Origin: Streptomyces sp. NBC_01408
Lineage (GTDB): Bacteria; Actinomycetota; Actinomycetes; Streptomycetales; Streptomycetaceae
Length of the DNA: 64,000 bases
Direction: 5' to 3'
Assembly (NCBI RefSeq): GCF_026340255.1
Contig: NZ_JAPEPJ010000001.1
Span: 1,915,001-1,979,000 of the forward strand
Part shown: positions 17,153-26,112 of the stretch, piece by piece
Layout: each line of letters starts with the position of its first letter
How positions within the stretch are numbered: the stretch's first letter is position 1
The notes under the pieces: generated by a model
What the model saw: the letters and a program-made list of their open reading frames with translations, nothing else
Database searches by the model: none
Told to the model about the DNA's origin: nothing
Position numbers and translations under genes: made by a program

Positions 17153-18586
17153 GTGCCATCGGTCAAGACGTGGCAGCTCATCGCGGGGTCGGCCGTCGCC
17201 GGCCTCGCCCTGTCGGTGGCTGCGGTGGCCGCCGCCGGTCCATGGGACTCCGGCCAGCGTAAGGCCGAGCGGGACAGAGCCGCCTCCTGGGGCCGTACGG
17301 GTGGCGCAGATCACGGTGGGGAACTGCTGCCCGAGGCCGCTCCCAGCGCCCCCGGCGTGCTCGGCGCCGTCGGGCCGGGGACCCCGCGCGAGGAGGCCGC
17401 CGTCGGCGCCGCCGCCGCGGGCGGGCTGTCCGCGGCGCTCAAGCCGCTGCTCGCCGACCCGGCGCTCGGCACCGTCCGGACCGCCTCCGTCGTCGACACG
17501 GCGACCGGGCAGGTGCTGTACGAGTCCGGGGCGCGGGACGCGATGACCCCCGCCTCGACGATCAAGATCGTCACCGCTGCGGCCGCGCTGGCCGCCCTCG
17601 GGCCCGAGCACCGGATCCGCACCACCGTGGTCCCCGGCGCCGCGCCCGGGCAGATCCTGCTCGTCGGCGGTGGAGACCCCTCCCTCACCGCGAAGAAGAA
17701 GAGCCCCGCCGGATCCGGCGGCAGCCTCGTGGCCCTGGCCGCGGACACCGCCCAGGCCCTCAAGGCCGCCGGTACCGACAGCGTGACCCTGGGCTACGAC
17801 GACAGCCTCTACACCGGCCCCGCCCGCCACCCGATCGGCGTCAACCCCAACATCGCGCTCGTGACGGCCCTGACGGCCGACGAGGGCCGCCCCGACGACT
17901 CCACCTCCGGGCCCGTCGCCCGCACCGAGGACCCCTCCGAGGACGCCGCCCGCGCCTTCGCCGCCCTGCTGGCCGATCGCGGCATCAAGGTCACCGGCGC
18001 CCCCGTCCGGGCCAAGGCCGCCGTCGGCGCCCAGCCCCTGGCCACGACCCTGTCCACCCCGATGGCCGGGCTGGTCGAGCGGATGCTGACGAACAGCGAC
18101 AACGACATCGCCGAGGCCCTGGCCCGGCAGACCGCCCTCGCCTCCGGGCGGCCCGCCAGCTTCGAGGGCGCCGAGCAGGCCGTCGCCGACCGGCTCACCG
18201 CCCTCGGCGTCGACGTGAGTGGCTCCCGCTTCGCCGACGGCAGCGGCCTGGGCCGGGCCGACAAGGTCAGCGCGGGCCTGCTGACCGCCGTGCTGGCCAA
18301 GGCCGCCGACCCCCAGCGCCCGGAGCTGAGGCCGGTCCTCACCGGGCTGCCCGTCGCCGGTTTCACCGGAACCCTGCGGGCCCGCAACTCCGGCACCTCA
18401 CCGGCCGCCGGCCTGCTCCGGGCCAAGACGGGCACCCTCAGCGGGGTCAACTCCCTCGCGGGGACCGTGGTCGACCCGTCCGGCAGGCTCCTGGCCTTCG
18501 CCTTCCTCACGGCGAACAGCGCGGACGGTCCGTCAGCCGAGAAGGGCCTCGACAAGCTGGCCGCGGCGGTGGCGACCGCTCCGTAG
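17153..18586 (+). CDS. dacB: D-alanyl-D-alanine carboxypeptidase/endopeptidase (PBP4 type)
   Basis: This low-molecular-mass class C PBP trims or cleaves peptidoglycan peptides outside the membrane. The 477-residue protein has an N-terminal hydrophobic segment (LIAGSAVAGLALSVAAVAAA), then Ser135 in the STIK motif, an SDN motif (LTNSDNDIAEAL) and KTG at Lys425 (RAKTGTLSGVNSLAG), in the order and spacing of the DacB family. GTG 17153 follows GAAAGGGG; an ATG at 17123 is an alternative. The DUF2342 metalloprotease follows 38 bp later and is probably co-transcribed. Confidence 0.93.
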   Translation: MPSVKTWQLIAGSAVAGLALSVAAVAAAGPWDSGQRKAERDRAASWGRTGGADHGGELLPEAAPSAPGVLGAVGPGTPREEAAVGAAAAGGLSAALKPLLADPALGTVRTASVVDTATGQVLYESGARDAMTPASTIKIVTAAAALAALGPEHRIRTTVVPGAAPGQILLVGGGDPSLTAKKKSPAGSGGSLVALAADTAQALKAAGTDSVTLGYDDSLYTGPARHPIGVNPNIALVTALTADEGRPDDSTSGPVARTEDPSEDAARAFAALLADRGIKVTGAPVRAKAAVGAQPLATTLSTPMAGLVERMLTNSDNDIAEALARQTALASGRPASFEGAEQAVADRLTALGVDVSGSRFADGSGLGRADKVSAGLLTAVLAKAADPQRPELRPVLTGLPVAGFTGTLRARNSGTSPAAGLLRAKTGTLSGVNSLAGTVVDPSGRLLAFAFLTANSADGPSAEKGLDKLAAAVATAP

Positions 18587-18624
18587 GGGGTCCGCGGAAG
18601 GGCCGGTCCACGTACGGTTGACGC

Positions 18625-19770
18625 ATGACGAGCATCAGTGGTGCGGAGATGGTCGACTGGAACCTCGCGGTGGCGACCGCGACCCGGCTGGTGCGGCCCG
18701 GCCCGGAGGTCAGCAGGGACGAGGCCCGGGCCGTGGTGGCGGAGCTGCGCGAGCATGCCAGGACCTCGGAACGGCACGTGCGGGAGTTCACCCGGATGAT
18801 CGGCGAGGGGGCGGCCGTCCACGACACCCCGGTCCTCGTCGTCGACCGGGCCGGCTGGGTCAAGGCCAACGTGGCCGGCTTCCGGGAACTGCTCCAGCCG
18901 CTCCTCGGCAAGATGCAGGACCGCCGCGCGGGCGCCCCCGGCGGAGCGGTGCTGGGCGCGGTCGGCGGCAAGGTCACCGGAGTCGAGCTGGGGATGCTGC
19001 TGAGCTTCCTGGCCTCCCGCGTCCTCGGCCAGTACGAGACCTTCGCGCCGGTCTCCCGCGACCTGCCGGGCTCCACCGCCGGCGGCGGCAGGCTGCTCCT
19101 CGTCGCCCCCAACATCGTGCACGTCGAGCGCGAGCTGGAGGTGAACCCGCACGACTTCCGGCTGTGGGTCTGCCTGCACGAGGAGACGCACCGTACCCAG
19201 TTCACAGCCGTCCCGTGGCTGCGCGACCATCTGGAGGGCGAAATCCAGACGTTCCTGGGCGCCACCGATGTGGACCCGGCGACCGTCCTGGAGCGCATCC
19301 GCGAGGCCGCCCAGTCCTTCGCCGGAGCCCGCCCCGACGCCGAGCGCGGCGACGAGGGCCGCTCCCTCGTCGAGCTCGTGCAGACCCCCGAGCAGCGGGA
19401 GGTGCTGGCCCGGCTCACCGCCGTCATGTCCCTGCTGGAGGGCCACGCCGACTTCGTCATGGACGGCGTCGGCCCGCAGGTCGTGCCCTCGGTCGCCGAG
19501 ATCCGGGAGAAGTTCCAGCAGCGCAGGGCCAGCGGAGCGGGCCGCCTCGACGTGGCGCTGCGCAAGCTGCTGGGCCTCGACGCCAAGCTGCGCCAGTACC
19601 GCGACGGCGAGCGCTTCGTACGCGCCGTGGTCGGCCAGGTCGGCATGGACGGCTTCAACCGGGTGTGGACCTCCCCGAACACACTGCCGACCAAGGCCGA
19701 GATCGCCAGGCCGGACGACTGGGTCGCCCGCGTCCACCGCAGGGGGAGCGAAGAGAGCGAAGGGAAGTGA
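18625..19770 (+). CDS. Zinc-dependent metalloprotease (DUF2342)
   Basis: The 381-residue protein has the DUF2342 family layout with a metal-binding HEETH motif at 185-189 (VCLHEETHRTQF) and a downstream Glu in LLEGHADFVMDGVG as probable third ligand. The family is restricted to actinobacteria and is sometimes annotated as F420 biosynthesis-associated; its substrate is unknown. It normally sits between dacB and tilS, as here. The start is ATG 18625. No signal peptide is visible, so it is probably cytoplasmic. Confidence 0.9.
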   Translation: MTSISGAEMVDWNLAVATATRLVRPGPEVSRDEARAVVAELREHARTSERHVREFTRMIGEGAAVHDTPVLVVDRAGWVKANVAGFRELLQPLLGKMQDRRAGAPGGAVLGAVGGKVTGVELGMLLSFLASRVLGQYETFAPVSRDLPGSTAGGGRLLLVAPNIVHVERELEVNPHDFRLWVCLHEETHRTQFTAVPWLRDHLEGEIQTFLGATDVDPATVLERIREAAQSFAGARPDAERGDEGRSLVELVQTPEQREVLARLTAVMSLLEGHADFVMDGVGPQVVPSVAEIREKFQQRRASGAGRLDVALRKLLGLDAKLRQYRDGERFVRAVVGQVGMDGFNRVWTSPNTLPTKAEIARPDDWVARVHRRGSEESEGK

Positions 19771-19786
19771 CTCAAGGGGCGTAAAC

Positions 19787-19894
19787 ATGTCTCACTGGGG
19801 GAAGCAGCGTCACCCGTCCGAGGGACCGTGGGCCGTGGAAGGGCGTGCGATGCTCGGGGAACGGCTCGGCTCTGTCACCATCGACGCACTCTGA
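19787..19894 (+). CDS. Possible 35-residue small protein
   Basis: An ATG at 19787 preceded by CAAGGGGCG opens a 35-codon frame (starts MSHWGKQRHPSEGPWAVEG) ending with TGA at 19894. It lies in the 287-bp gap between the DUF2342 gene and tilS. Nothing is recognised in it, and length alone gives weak support; it could be a leader peptide. The rest of the gap (19895-20057) shows no gene. Confidence 0.3.
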   Translation: MSHWGKQRHPSEGPWAVEGRAMLGERLGSVTIDAL

Positions 19895-20057
19895 GTGACA
19901 ACCCGCTGTCCCGCGGGGACCCCTCGCGGGGACGCACGGGACACCGGGCAACAGCACCGAGCAGCACCCCAGCACACGACACACCCCCCGGGGACGCCCA
20001 CCGGCGTCGGCCGGGGGAGCCTCCGAGGCATCCGAACTCCACCGAAGGGCACCGGAC

Positions 20058-21098
20058 ATGGGTCCCCATCCTGCGGTCGCGGCGATACGCCTGGCGGTCC
20101 GCCGCGTACTCCACGACGTCCTCACCGACCTCCCCCGGACTCCGTCCGGGCAGACCCCCAGCACCACCGGCGGGTCCCCGCCACTCGTCCTCGTCGCCTG
20201 CTCCGGCGGGGCCGACTCCATGGCACTCGCCTCGGCCCTCGCCTTCGAAGCCCCCAAGCTCGGCATCCGGGCCGGCGGCATCACCGTCGACCACGGGCTC
20301 CAGGCCGGCTCCGACCTGCGCGCCGCCGAGGTCGTCTCCCGCATGACCGCGCTCCGCCTCGACCCGGTGGAGTCCGTCGCCGTGCGCGTCGGCCGCGAAG
20401 GCGGACCGGAAGCCGCCGCCCGCGACGCCCGCTACGGGGCCCTGGACGAGGCCGCCGACCGGCTGGGCGCCGCCGCCGTGCTGCTCGGCCACACCAGGGA
20501 CGATCAAGCCGAAACCGTCCTGCTGGGCCTCGCCCGCGGCTCCGGGATCCGCTCGCTGTCCGGCATGGCCGAAGTCTCAGGGGGGCCCGGCCGCAGCCAC
20601 CGCTACCGCCGCCCCTTCCTCCAGATCGACCGGCAGACCGCCCGCAAGGCCTGCATGGTCCAGTCCCTCGCCGTCTGGGACGACCCGCACAACATCGACC
20701 CCGCCTACACCCGCTCCCGCCTGCGCCACGAAGGACTGCCCGCCCTGGAGAAGGCGCTGGGCAAGGGAGTCGTCGAGGCCCTCGCCCGTACCGCCCAGCT
20801 CTCCCGCGACGACGCCGACGCGCTGGACGCCTGGGCCGCCGAGGCCGAGACCGGCGTACGCGACGAGGACGGCCGGCTGGAGTGCGCCAAGCTGTACGCC
20901 CTGCCCCCGGCCGTCCGCCGCCGGGTGCTGCGCAGGGCCGTGGTCGCCGCCGGTTCTCCCGCGGGCTCCCTCTTCGCCCGCCACATCGAAGAAGTCGACC
21001 GCCTCATCACCGGATGGCGCGGCCAGGGCGCCATCAACCTGCCCGGCCGGGTCGAGGCCCAGCGGCAGGGTGGCAGACTTGTCATCCGGCAGGGCTGA
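20058..21098 (+). CDS. tilS: tRNA(Ile)-lysidine synthetase
   Basis: TilS modifies the wobble cytidine of the AUA-reading tRNA(Ile) to lysidine, using ATP and lysine; it is essential in most bacteria. The 346-residue protein has the PP-loop SGGADS at 49-54, the [15 protein letters not shown] motif and [20 protein letters not shown], typical of the N-terminal catalytic domain, and a short C-terminal domain as usual in actinobacteria. ATG 20058 is the first start before the conserved core. It is followed by a hairpin and hpt, a conserved tilS-hpt-ftsH order. Confidence 0.95.
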   Translation: MGPHPAVAAIRLAVRRVLHDVLTDLPRTPSGQTPSTTGGSPPLVLVACSGGADSMALASALAFEAPKLGIRAGGITVDHGLQAGSDLRAAEVVSRMTALRLDPVESVAVRVGREGGPEAAARDARYGALDEAADRLGAAAVLLGHTRDDQAETVLLGLARGSGIRSLSGMAEVSGGPGRSHRYRRPFLQIDRQTARKACMVQSLAVWDDPHNIDPAYTRSRLRHEGLPALEKALGKGVVEALARTAQLSRDDADALDAWAAEAETGVRDEDGRLECAKLYALPPAVRRRVLRRAVVAAGSPAGSLFARHIEEVDRLITGWRGQGAINLPGRVEAQRQGGRLVIRQG

Positions 21099-21122
21099 TT
21101 GGTGCTGAAACACGGCTGAGTC

Positions 21123-21145
21123 CTCCGGGGGCACACCCCCCGGAG
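21123..21145 (+). terminator. Hairpin between tilS and hpt
   Basis: CTCCGGGGG (21123-21131) pairs with CCCCCGGAG (21137-21145) around a five-base loop. It lies 24 bp after the tilS stop and 21 bp before hpt, so it may terminate or attenuate readthrough into hpt. No U-tract follows. Confidence 0.6.
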
Positions 21146-21166
21146 CCCCGGCCGACAACGAAAGTG

Positions 21167-21727
21167 ATGCGGGTGGACGAGAAGGACATGGGCGACGACC
21201 TCCAGTCGGTGCTCATCACCAAGGAAGAGATCGACGCGAAGCTGGCCGAGCTGGCCGCGAAGATCGACACGGAGTACGCGGGCAAGGACCTGCTCATCGT
21301 CGGTGTCCTCAAGGGCGCCGTGATGGTGATGGCGGACCTGGCACGCGCCTTGTCCACCCCGCTCACCATGGACTGGATGGCGGTGTCCTCGTACGGCGCC
21401 GGGACCCAGTCCTCCGGTGTGGTCCGGATCCTCAAGGACCTGGACACCGACATCAAGGACAAGCACGTCCTGATCGTCGAGGACATCATCGACTCCGGTC
21501 TGACGCTGTCCTGGCTGCTGTCGAACCTGGGATCCCGCCAGCCGGCCTCCCTGGAGGTCGTCACGCTGCTGCGCAAGCCCGACGCCGCGAAGGTCGCGAT
21601 CGACGTGAAGTGGGTCGGCTTCGACATCCCGAACGAGTTCGTCGTGGGCTACGGCCTCGACTACGCCGAGAAGTACCGCAACCTGCCGTTCGTCGGCACG
21701 CTCGCCCCGCACGTCTACGGCGGCTGA
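21167..21727 (+). CDS. hpt: Hypoxanthine phosphoribosyltransferase
   Basis: This purine salvage enzyme converts hypoxanthine or guanine plus PRPP to the nucleotide. The 186-residue protein has the PRPP-binding motif [18 protein letters not shown] and the flanking loop [17 protein letters not shown]. The start at ATG 21167 ([20 protein letters not shown]) matches my recollection of homologues; ATG 21188 is an alternative. The SD is weak, so its translation may depend on tilS. ftsH follows after a 184-bp gap that probably holds the ftsH promoter. Confidence 0.95.
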   Translation: MRVDEKDMGDDLQSVLITKEEIDAKLAELAAKIDTEYAGKDLLIVGVLKGAVMVMADLARALSTPLTMDWMAVSSYGAGTQSSGVVRILKDLDTDIKDKHVLIVEDIIDSGLTLSWLLSNLGSRQPASLEVVTLLRKPDAAKVAIDVKWVGFDIPNEFVVGYGLDYAEKYRNLPFVGTLAPHVYGG

Positions 21728-21891
21728 AGCCGGCCTCCCGCGCGGGGAACCCTGGAACGATTCCCGCCGTTGGAGCAGGGGAAGGCCGGACTGTCAGCCG
21801 TCCCACGAGGCCGCGGGTGACAATTCAGGGGTACATTCCGAAGAACAGTCTTTACTCACAGCAGCATTTACCTACGGGCAGGAGGGACGGG

Positions 21892-21921
21892 GTGCCTGGC
21901 GCCCCGTATGGATGGACGTGA
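21892..21921 (+). CDS. Nine-codon leader frame overlapping the ftsH start
   Basis: GGAGGGACGGG is followed by GTG at 21892, at ideal distance, which opens the frame MPGAPYGWT and stops at 21921. The ftsH start (ATG 21912) lies inside this frame and lacks its own Shine-Dalgarno site. This suggests that ribosomes translate the leader and restart on ftsH. Evidence is by position only. Confidence 0.45.
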   Translation: MPGAPYGWT

Positions 21922-23939
21922 AGCGATACTTCCGTGGGCCGGTCATGTGGATCGTGCTGGCCGTCCTCGCCGTGGTCGTGTTGATGAATGTCGTCGGCTC
22001 CGGCGGCGGCTACAAGACGGTGGACACCAGCGAGGTCATCAAGGCGATCAACAGCGGCCAGGTGCAGAGCGCAGAGCTCACCACCGGCGACAGCCAGATG
22101 ATCAAGGTCGAGCTGAAGAAGGACCAGAAGCTCGGCGACAACTCCGGCACCAAGTTCCAGGCCAACTACATCGGAGACCAGGGCGTCCAGCTCGCCCAGA
22201 ACCTCCAGACCAAGTACGAAGCCGATCAGATCCCCGACGGCTACAAGGTCGCGCCGGACAAGACCAGTCCGTTCCTGAGCGTGCTGCTCTCGCTCCTGCC
22301 CTTCGTCCTGATCGTCCTTGTCTTCCTGTTCCTGATGAACCAGATGCAGGGCGGCGGCTCCCGAGTCATGAACTTCGGGAAGTCCAAGGCCAAGCTCATC
22401 ACCAAGGACACCCCGAAGACGACGTTCGCCGATGTCGCGGGCGCGGACGAGGCCGTCGAGGAACTCCACGAGATCAAGGAGTTCCTCCAGGAGCCGGCGA
22501 AGTTCCAGGCCGTCGGCGCCAAGATCCCCAAGGGCGTGCTGCTCTACGGCCCGCCCGGCACCGGTAAGACCCTGCTGGCGCGTGCCGTCGCGGGCGAGGC
22601 CGGTGTTCCCTTCTACTCGATCTCCGGTTCCGACTTCGTCGAGATGTTCGTCGGTGTCGGTGCCTCGCGTGTCCGCGACCTGTTCGAGCAGGCCAAGGCC
22701 AACGCCCCGGCGATCGTCTTCGTCGACGAGATCGACGCCGTCGGCCGGCACCGCGGTGCGGGTCTCGGCGGCGGTCACGACGAGCGCGAGCAGACCCTCA
22801 ACCAGCTGCTGGTCGAGATGGACGGCTTCGACGTGAAGGGCGGGGTCATCCTGATCGCCGCCACGAACCGGCCCGACATCCTCGACCCGGCGCTCCTGCG
22901 CCCCGGCCGCTTCGACCGGCAGATCGCGGTCGACCGTCCGGACATGCAGGGCCGTCTGGAGATCCTCAAGGTCCACCAGAAGGGCAAGCCGGTCGCCCCG
23001 GACGTCGACCTGGGTGCTGTCGCCCGTCGTACGCCCGGCTTCACCGGTGCCGACCTCTCCAACGTCCTGAACGAGGCGGCCCTGCTGACCGCCCGCTCGG
23101 ACAAGAAGCTGGTCGACAACCACGCCCTGGACGAGGCCATCGACCGTGTCGTGGCGGGCCCGCAGAAGCGGACCCGGATCATGTCGGACCGGGAAAAGAA
23201 GATCACCGCGTACCACGAGGGCGGACACGCCCTGGTCGCGGCGGCCTCCCCGAACTCCGACCCGGTCCACAAGATCACGATCCTGTCCCGCGGCCGGGCC
23301 CTGGGCTACACCATGGTCCTGCCCGACGAGGACAAGTACTCGACCACGCGTAACGAGATGCTCGACCAGCTCGCGTACATGCTGGGCGGGCGCGCGGCCG
23401 AGGAGCTGGTCTTCCACGACCCGACCACGGGCGCGGCGAACGACATCGAGAAGGCCACCGCCACGGCGCGGGCCATGGTCACGCAGTACGGCATGACCGA
23501 GCGTCTCGGTGCGATCAAGTTCGGCGGCGACAACACCGAGCCGTTCCTGGGCCGCGAGATGGCGCACCCGCGGGACTACTCGGAAGAGGTCGCGGCGCTG
23601 GTCGACGAAGAGGTCAAGAAGCTCATCGAGACCGCGCACAACGAGGCCTGGGAGATCCTCGTCGAGAACCGTGACGTCCTCGACAACCTGGTCCTCGCGC
23701 TGCTGGAGAAGGAGACGCTGAACAAGGAGCAGATCGCCGAGGTCTTCTCGACGATCGTGAAGCGTCCGGCCCGCCCCGCGTGGACCGGCTCCTCCCGCCG
23801 CACCCCCTCCACCCGTCCGCCGGTGCTCTCTCCCAAGGAGCTCCAGCTGACGAACTCGGCGAACGGCACGTCGGCGGCTTCGCCGGCCGTGTCGGTGGAG
23901 AAGGCCCCCGAGGCCTCGCCGGAGGAGCGCGCGGAGTAG
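21912..23939 (+). CDS. ftsH: ATP-dependent zinc metalloprotease FtsH
   Basis: FtsH is a membrane-anchored AAA protease that degrades misfolded membrane proteins and unstable regulators. The 675-residue protein has two membrane helices (about 10-28 and 117-138), an extracytoplasmic domain between them, Walker A GPPGTGKT at 213-220, the AAA second region of homology ([20 protein letters not shown]), and the zinc site HEGGH at 435-439. The C-terminus is a Ser/Pro-rich tail common in actinobacteria. ATG 21912 lacks a ribosome binding site of its own; a nine-codon leader with a perfect one overlaps it. Confidence 0.97.
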   Translation: MDVKRYFRGPVMWIVLAVLAVVVLMNVVGSGGGYKTVDTSEVIKAINSGQVQSAELTTGDSQMIKVELKKDQKLGDNSGTKFQANYIGDQGVQLAQNLQTKYEADQIPDGYKVAPDKTSPFLSVLLSLLPFVLIVLVFLFLMNQMQGGGSRVMNFGKSKAKLITKDTPKTTFADVAGADEAVEELHEIKEFLQEPAKFQAVGAKIPKGVLLYGPPGTGKTLLARAVAGEAGVPFYSISGSDFVEMFVGVGASRVRDLFEQAKANAPAIVFVDEIDAVGRHRGAGLGGGHDEREQTLNQLLVEMDGFDVKGGVILIAATNRPDILDPALLRPGRFDRQIAVDRPDMQGRLEILKVHQKGKPVAPDVDLGAVARRTPGFTGADLSNVLNEAALLTARSDKKLVDNHALDEAIDRVVAGPQKRTRIMSDREKKITAYHEGGHALVAAASPNSDPVHKITILSRGRALGYTMVLPDEDKYSTTRNEMLDQLAYMLGGRAAEELVFHDPTTGAANDIEKATATARAMVTQYGMTERLGAIKFGGDNTEPFLGREMAHPRDYSEEVAALVDEEVKKLIETAHNEAWEILVENRDVLDNLVLALLEKETLNKEQIAEVFSTIVKRPARPAWTGSSRRTPSTRPPVLSPKELQLTNSANGTSAASPAVSVEKAPEASPEERAE

Positions 23940-23967
23940 TCCGCGGGCCGATCCACCCGGAATGGAA

Positions 23968-24003
23968 GCCGCGCCCCCCAGGTTCTAGCCTGGGGGGCGC
24001 GGC
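23968..24003 (+). terminator. Strong hairpin terminator after ftsH
   Basis: A perfect 15-bp stem (23968-23982 with 23989-24003) encloses the loop TTCTAG, 28 bp after the ftsH stop. It is followed by ACTTTC. folE starts 41 bp later, so folE is probably read from its own promoter or by partial readthrough. Confidence 0.85.
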
Positions 24004-24044
24004 ACTTTCACATGCCCGCGAGCGCAGACAGGAACGAGGAAGAC

Positions 24045-24653
24045 ATGACCGACCCAGTGACCCTGACCGGTGGCGAGGGCACGATCGGCGAGTTCGACGA
24101 GAAGCGCGCCGAGGCGGCGGTCCGTGAGCTCCTGATCGCGGTCGGCGAGGACCCCGACCGCGAGGGCCTCCTGGAGACGCCGGCGCGTGTGGCGCGGGCG
24201 TACAAGGAGATATTCGCCGGCCTGTACCAGAAGCCCGAGCAGGTCCTGACGACCACGTTCGACCTCGGTCACGACGAGATGGTCCTCGTCAAGGACATCG
24301 AGGTCATGTCGAACTGTGAACATCACCTGGTCCCGTTCCACGGTGTGGCCCACGTCGGCTACATCCCGTCCGTCGACGGCAAGATAACCGGCCTGTCGAA
24401 GCTGGCCCGCCTCGTCGACGTGTTCGCCCGCCGCCCCCAGGTGCAGGAGCGGCTCACCACCCAGATCGCGGACTCCCTGATGGAGATCCTGGACCCGCGC
24501 GGCTGCATCGTGGTCATCGAGTGCGAGCACATGTGCATGACCATGCGCGGGGTCCGCAAGCCCGGCGCGAAGACCATCACCTCGGCGGTCCGCGGCCAGC
24601 TCCGCGACCCCGCGACCCGCAACGAGGCGATGTCCCTGATCATGGCTCGCTGA
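24045..24653 (+). CDS. folE: GTP cyclohydrolase I
   Basis: FolE converts GTP to dihydroneopterin triphosphate, the first step of folate synthesis. The 202-residue protein has the zinc ligands in [17 protein letters not shown] and CEHMCM, and the conserved stretch [20 protein letters not shown] 24045 has GAGGAAG six bases upstream. It is on the opposite strand from the other folate genes of the region (folP, folB, folK, 28.1-30.5 kb), and the terminator before it separates it from ftsH. Confidence 0.97.
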   Translation: MTDPVTLTGGEGTIGEFDEKRAEAAVRELLIAVGEDPDREGLLETPARVARAYKEIFAGLYQKPEQVLTTTFDLGHDEMVLVKDIEVMSNCEHHLVPFHGVAHVGYIPSVDGKITGLSKLARLVDVFARRPQVQERLTTQIADSLMEILDPRGCIVVIECEHMCMTMRGVRKPGAKTITSAVRGQLRDPATRNEAMSLIMAR

Positions 24654-24668
24654 TTCCGGCCCGGGCCG

Positions 24669-24688
24669 GTGATCACTAGAGTGATCAC
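24669..24688 (+). promoter_or_regulatory. Direct repeat of GTGATCAC flanking a -10-like box
   Basis: The sequence GTGATCACTAGAGTGATCAC carries two copies of the 8-bp palindrome GTGATCAC around TAGA, and TAGAGT (24677-24682) resembles a Streptomyces -10. It lies 16 bp after folE and 44 bp before the lipoprotein start, so it may be the promoter-operator of the lipoprotein gene. Confidence 0.45.
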
Positions 24689-24731
24689 TGGACGGAGCCG
24701 CCGGTGGCGGCCGTACGGGGGGAATTTCACG

Positions 24732-25433
24732 ATGGTCGGAAAGCTCATGTCGCCACGCCTCGCCGCGGGCACGCTCGCCCTGGTCTGCGTCGCCACGCTC
24801 GTGGGCTGTGGCGGCGCCGCCGAGCGCCCGGAGGGCTCTGCACCCGGGACCCCGGGGACGGTGGCGCCGACGGCGGCCCCGTCGGCGCCACCGTCGGGCG
24901 CCGCGGGCCCCTCGCCGAGCGGGGCCCTGGAGGGGCGCGGTCCGGTGCTGGAGGTCAAGGGCACCGAGTACCACCACACCGTCCGCGTCGTCGACGCCGT
25001 GGTCAGTCCGAACGCCCCGGGGAATCCCGCGCCGAGCGGGAGGACCTACATCCAGCTCGTCCTGAAGGTGGCGGCCCTGGAACCGGGCCGCGCCATCCGG
25101 GTGCCTTCCCCGAAGCTGTGGGGCGTGGAGTTCGAGGGCTGCCGGGCGGCCCAGGACAAGGACACCAGGATCAGCTGCGGTCTGCTGGACGAGGGGTCGA
25201 ACTACTACACCGCCGCGGACATGAACTCGGACGAGTTCGGTCCGGGCGTCGGCATGTTCGGCACCCTGGAGGCGGACACCGTCTACTACGCCCGGGCCTG
25301 GCAGCTCGTACCGGAGGCGGCGGACCTGTCGAAGGCCACGCTGTGCCAGACCACGATCCGCAAGGTCCCCGACAACTGCATCCCGCTGGGCGAGGTCCGC
25401 AAGGCCGCCGACCCGAAGCTGCCCGGGGCGTAG
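24732..25433 (+). CDS. Secreted lipoprotein of unknown function
   Basis: The 233-residue protein begins with a lipoprotein signal (LAAGTLALVCVATLVGCGG, lipobox LVGC, lipidated Cys at about position 24), followed by an Ala/Pro/Ser-rich linker of about 45 residues. The mature domain (HTVRVVDAVVSP, GRTYIQLVLKV, then a Cys-containing core) resembles DUF4352-type beta-sandwich domains; this is a loose match. ATG 24732 follows GGGGGGAA. It is convergent with the DUF3180 gene, stopping 8 bp before it. Confidence 0.7.
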   Translation: MVGKLMSPRLAAGTLALVCVATLVGCGGAAERPEGSAPGTPGTVAPTAAPSAPPSGAAGPSPSGALEGRGPVLEVKGTEYHHTVRVVDAVVSPNAPGNPAPSGRTYIQLVLKVAALEPGRAIRVPSPKLWGVEFEGCRAAQDKDTRISCGLLDEGSNYYTAADMNSDEFGPGVGMFGTLEADTVYYARAWQLVPEAADLSKATLCQTTIRKVPDNCIPLGEVRKAADPKLPGA

Positions 25434-25441
25434 GCCCGCCC

Positions 25442-25930
25442 TCAGGCGGCGGCGGGGGCCTTGCCGGGGTCGTCGTCGTCCTCGGGGAGCTTGAGGACGT
25501 GCTCCAGGAACAGGGCGGCGGCGACGACCGCGGCGCCCGCCAGGACCGAGAACCCGGCGTACCAGGCCTGGTCGCGGCGGGCGGGTACCTCCAGGGCCTC
25601 GGTCAGCAGAAAGACGCCCACACCGCCGTACATGCCCGCCACGAGGGCGGCCACCAGGGCGCTGGCCTGTCCGAAGACCACCGCGCGGGCCGCCATCAGC
25701 GGCTCCACGCCCTTGGCTCCGGGGCGCCGCTCACGCTGGGCCTTCAGGCGGGACCGCAGCGACAGGGCGGTGGCCAGCAGCACCACGGCGATGGTGCCGA
25801 GGACGATCGGCGCGGCCAGCGGGACGCCCGGCAGGCTGCCGTACGCGTTCAACAGCCGGGCGCCCGCCCAGGACAGGACCCCGGCGACGACGAAGATCCC
25901 CGCCAGGACCGCCGGCCTCAGTTGCTTCAC
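25442..25930 (-). CDS. DUF3180 membrane protein
   Basis: This 162-residue protein has four hydrophobic segments (for example LAGIFVVAGVLSWAGARLL and APIVLGTIAVVLLATALSL) and an acidic C-terminus. DUF3180 proteins usually follow folK directly in actinobacterial folate operons; their function is unknown. Here the same strand order is kept (folP, folB, folK, DUF3180) but a TnpB-like gene of about 2 kb lies between folK and this gene. GTG 25930 is chosen since homologues begin at KQLRP; ATG 25957 would add nine residues. Separation from folK may have removed its promoter. Confidence 0.8.
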   Translation of the reverse strand: MKQLRPAVLAGIFVVAGVLSWAGARLLNAYGSLPGVPLAAPIVLGTIAVVLLATALSLRSRLKAQRERRPGAKGVEPLMAARAVVFGQASALVAALVAGMYGGVGVFLLTEALEVPARRDQAWYAGFSVLAGAAVVAAALFLEHVLKLPEDDDDPGKAPAAA

Positions 25931-26112
25931 TTGCCTGTTCCCCGCTCTCCGCGCCATCCGTCAGCAGTCCAGGCTCGCATAGTTCCGTAGGTATCCGAAG
26001 CGACCGGGTTGGTTCCCCGTCGGTGCCGGACACGGGTTCGTACGTCGAATGGGTGACCTTTCGGAAGGCGTGTCGTTGATCGGGTGACAGTACTGGTGGC
26101 AAGGGGGTGGCG

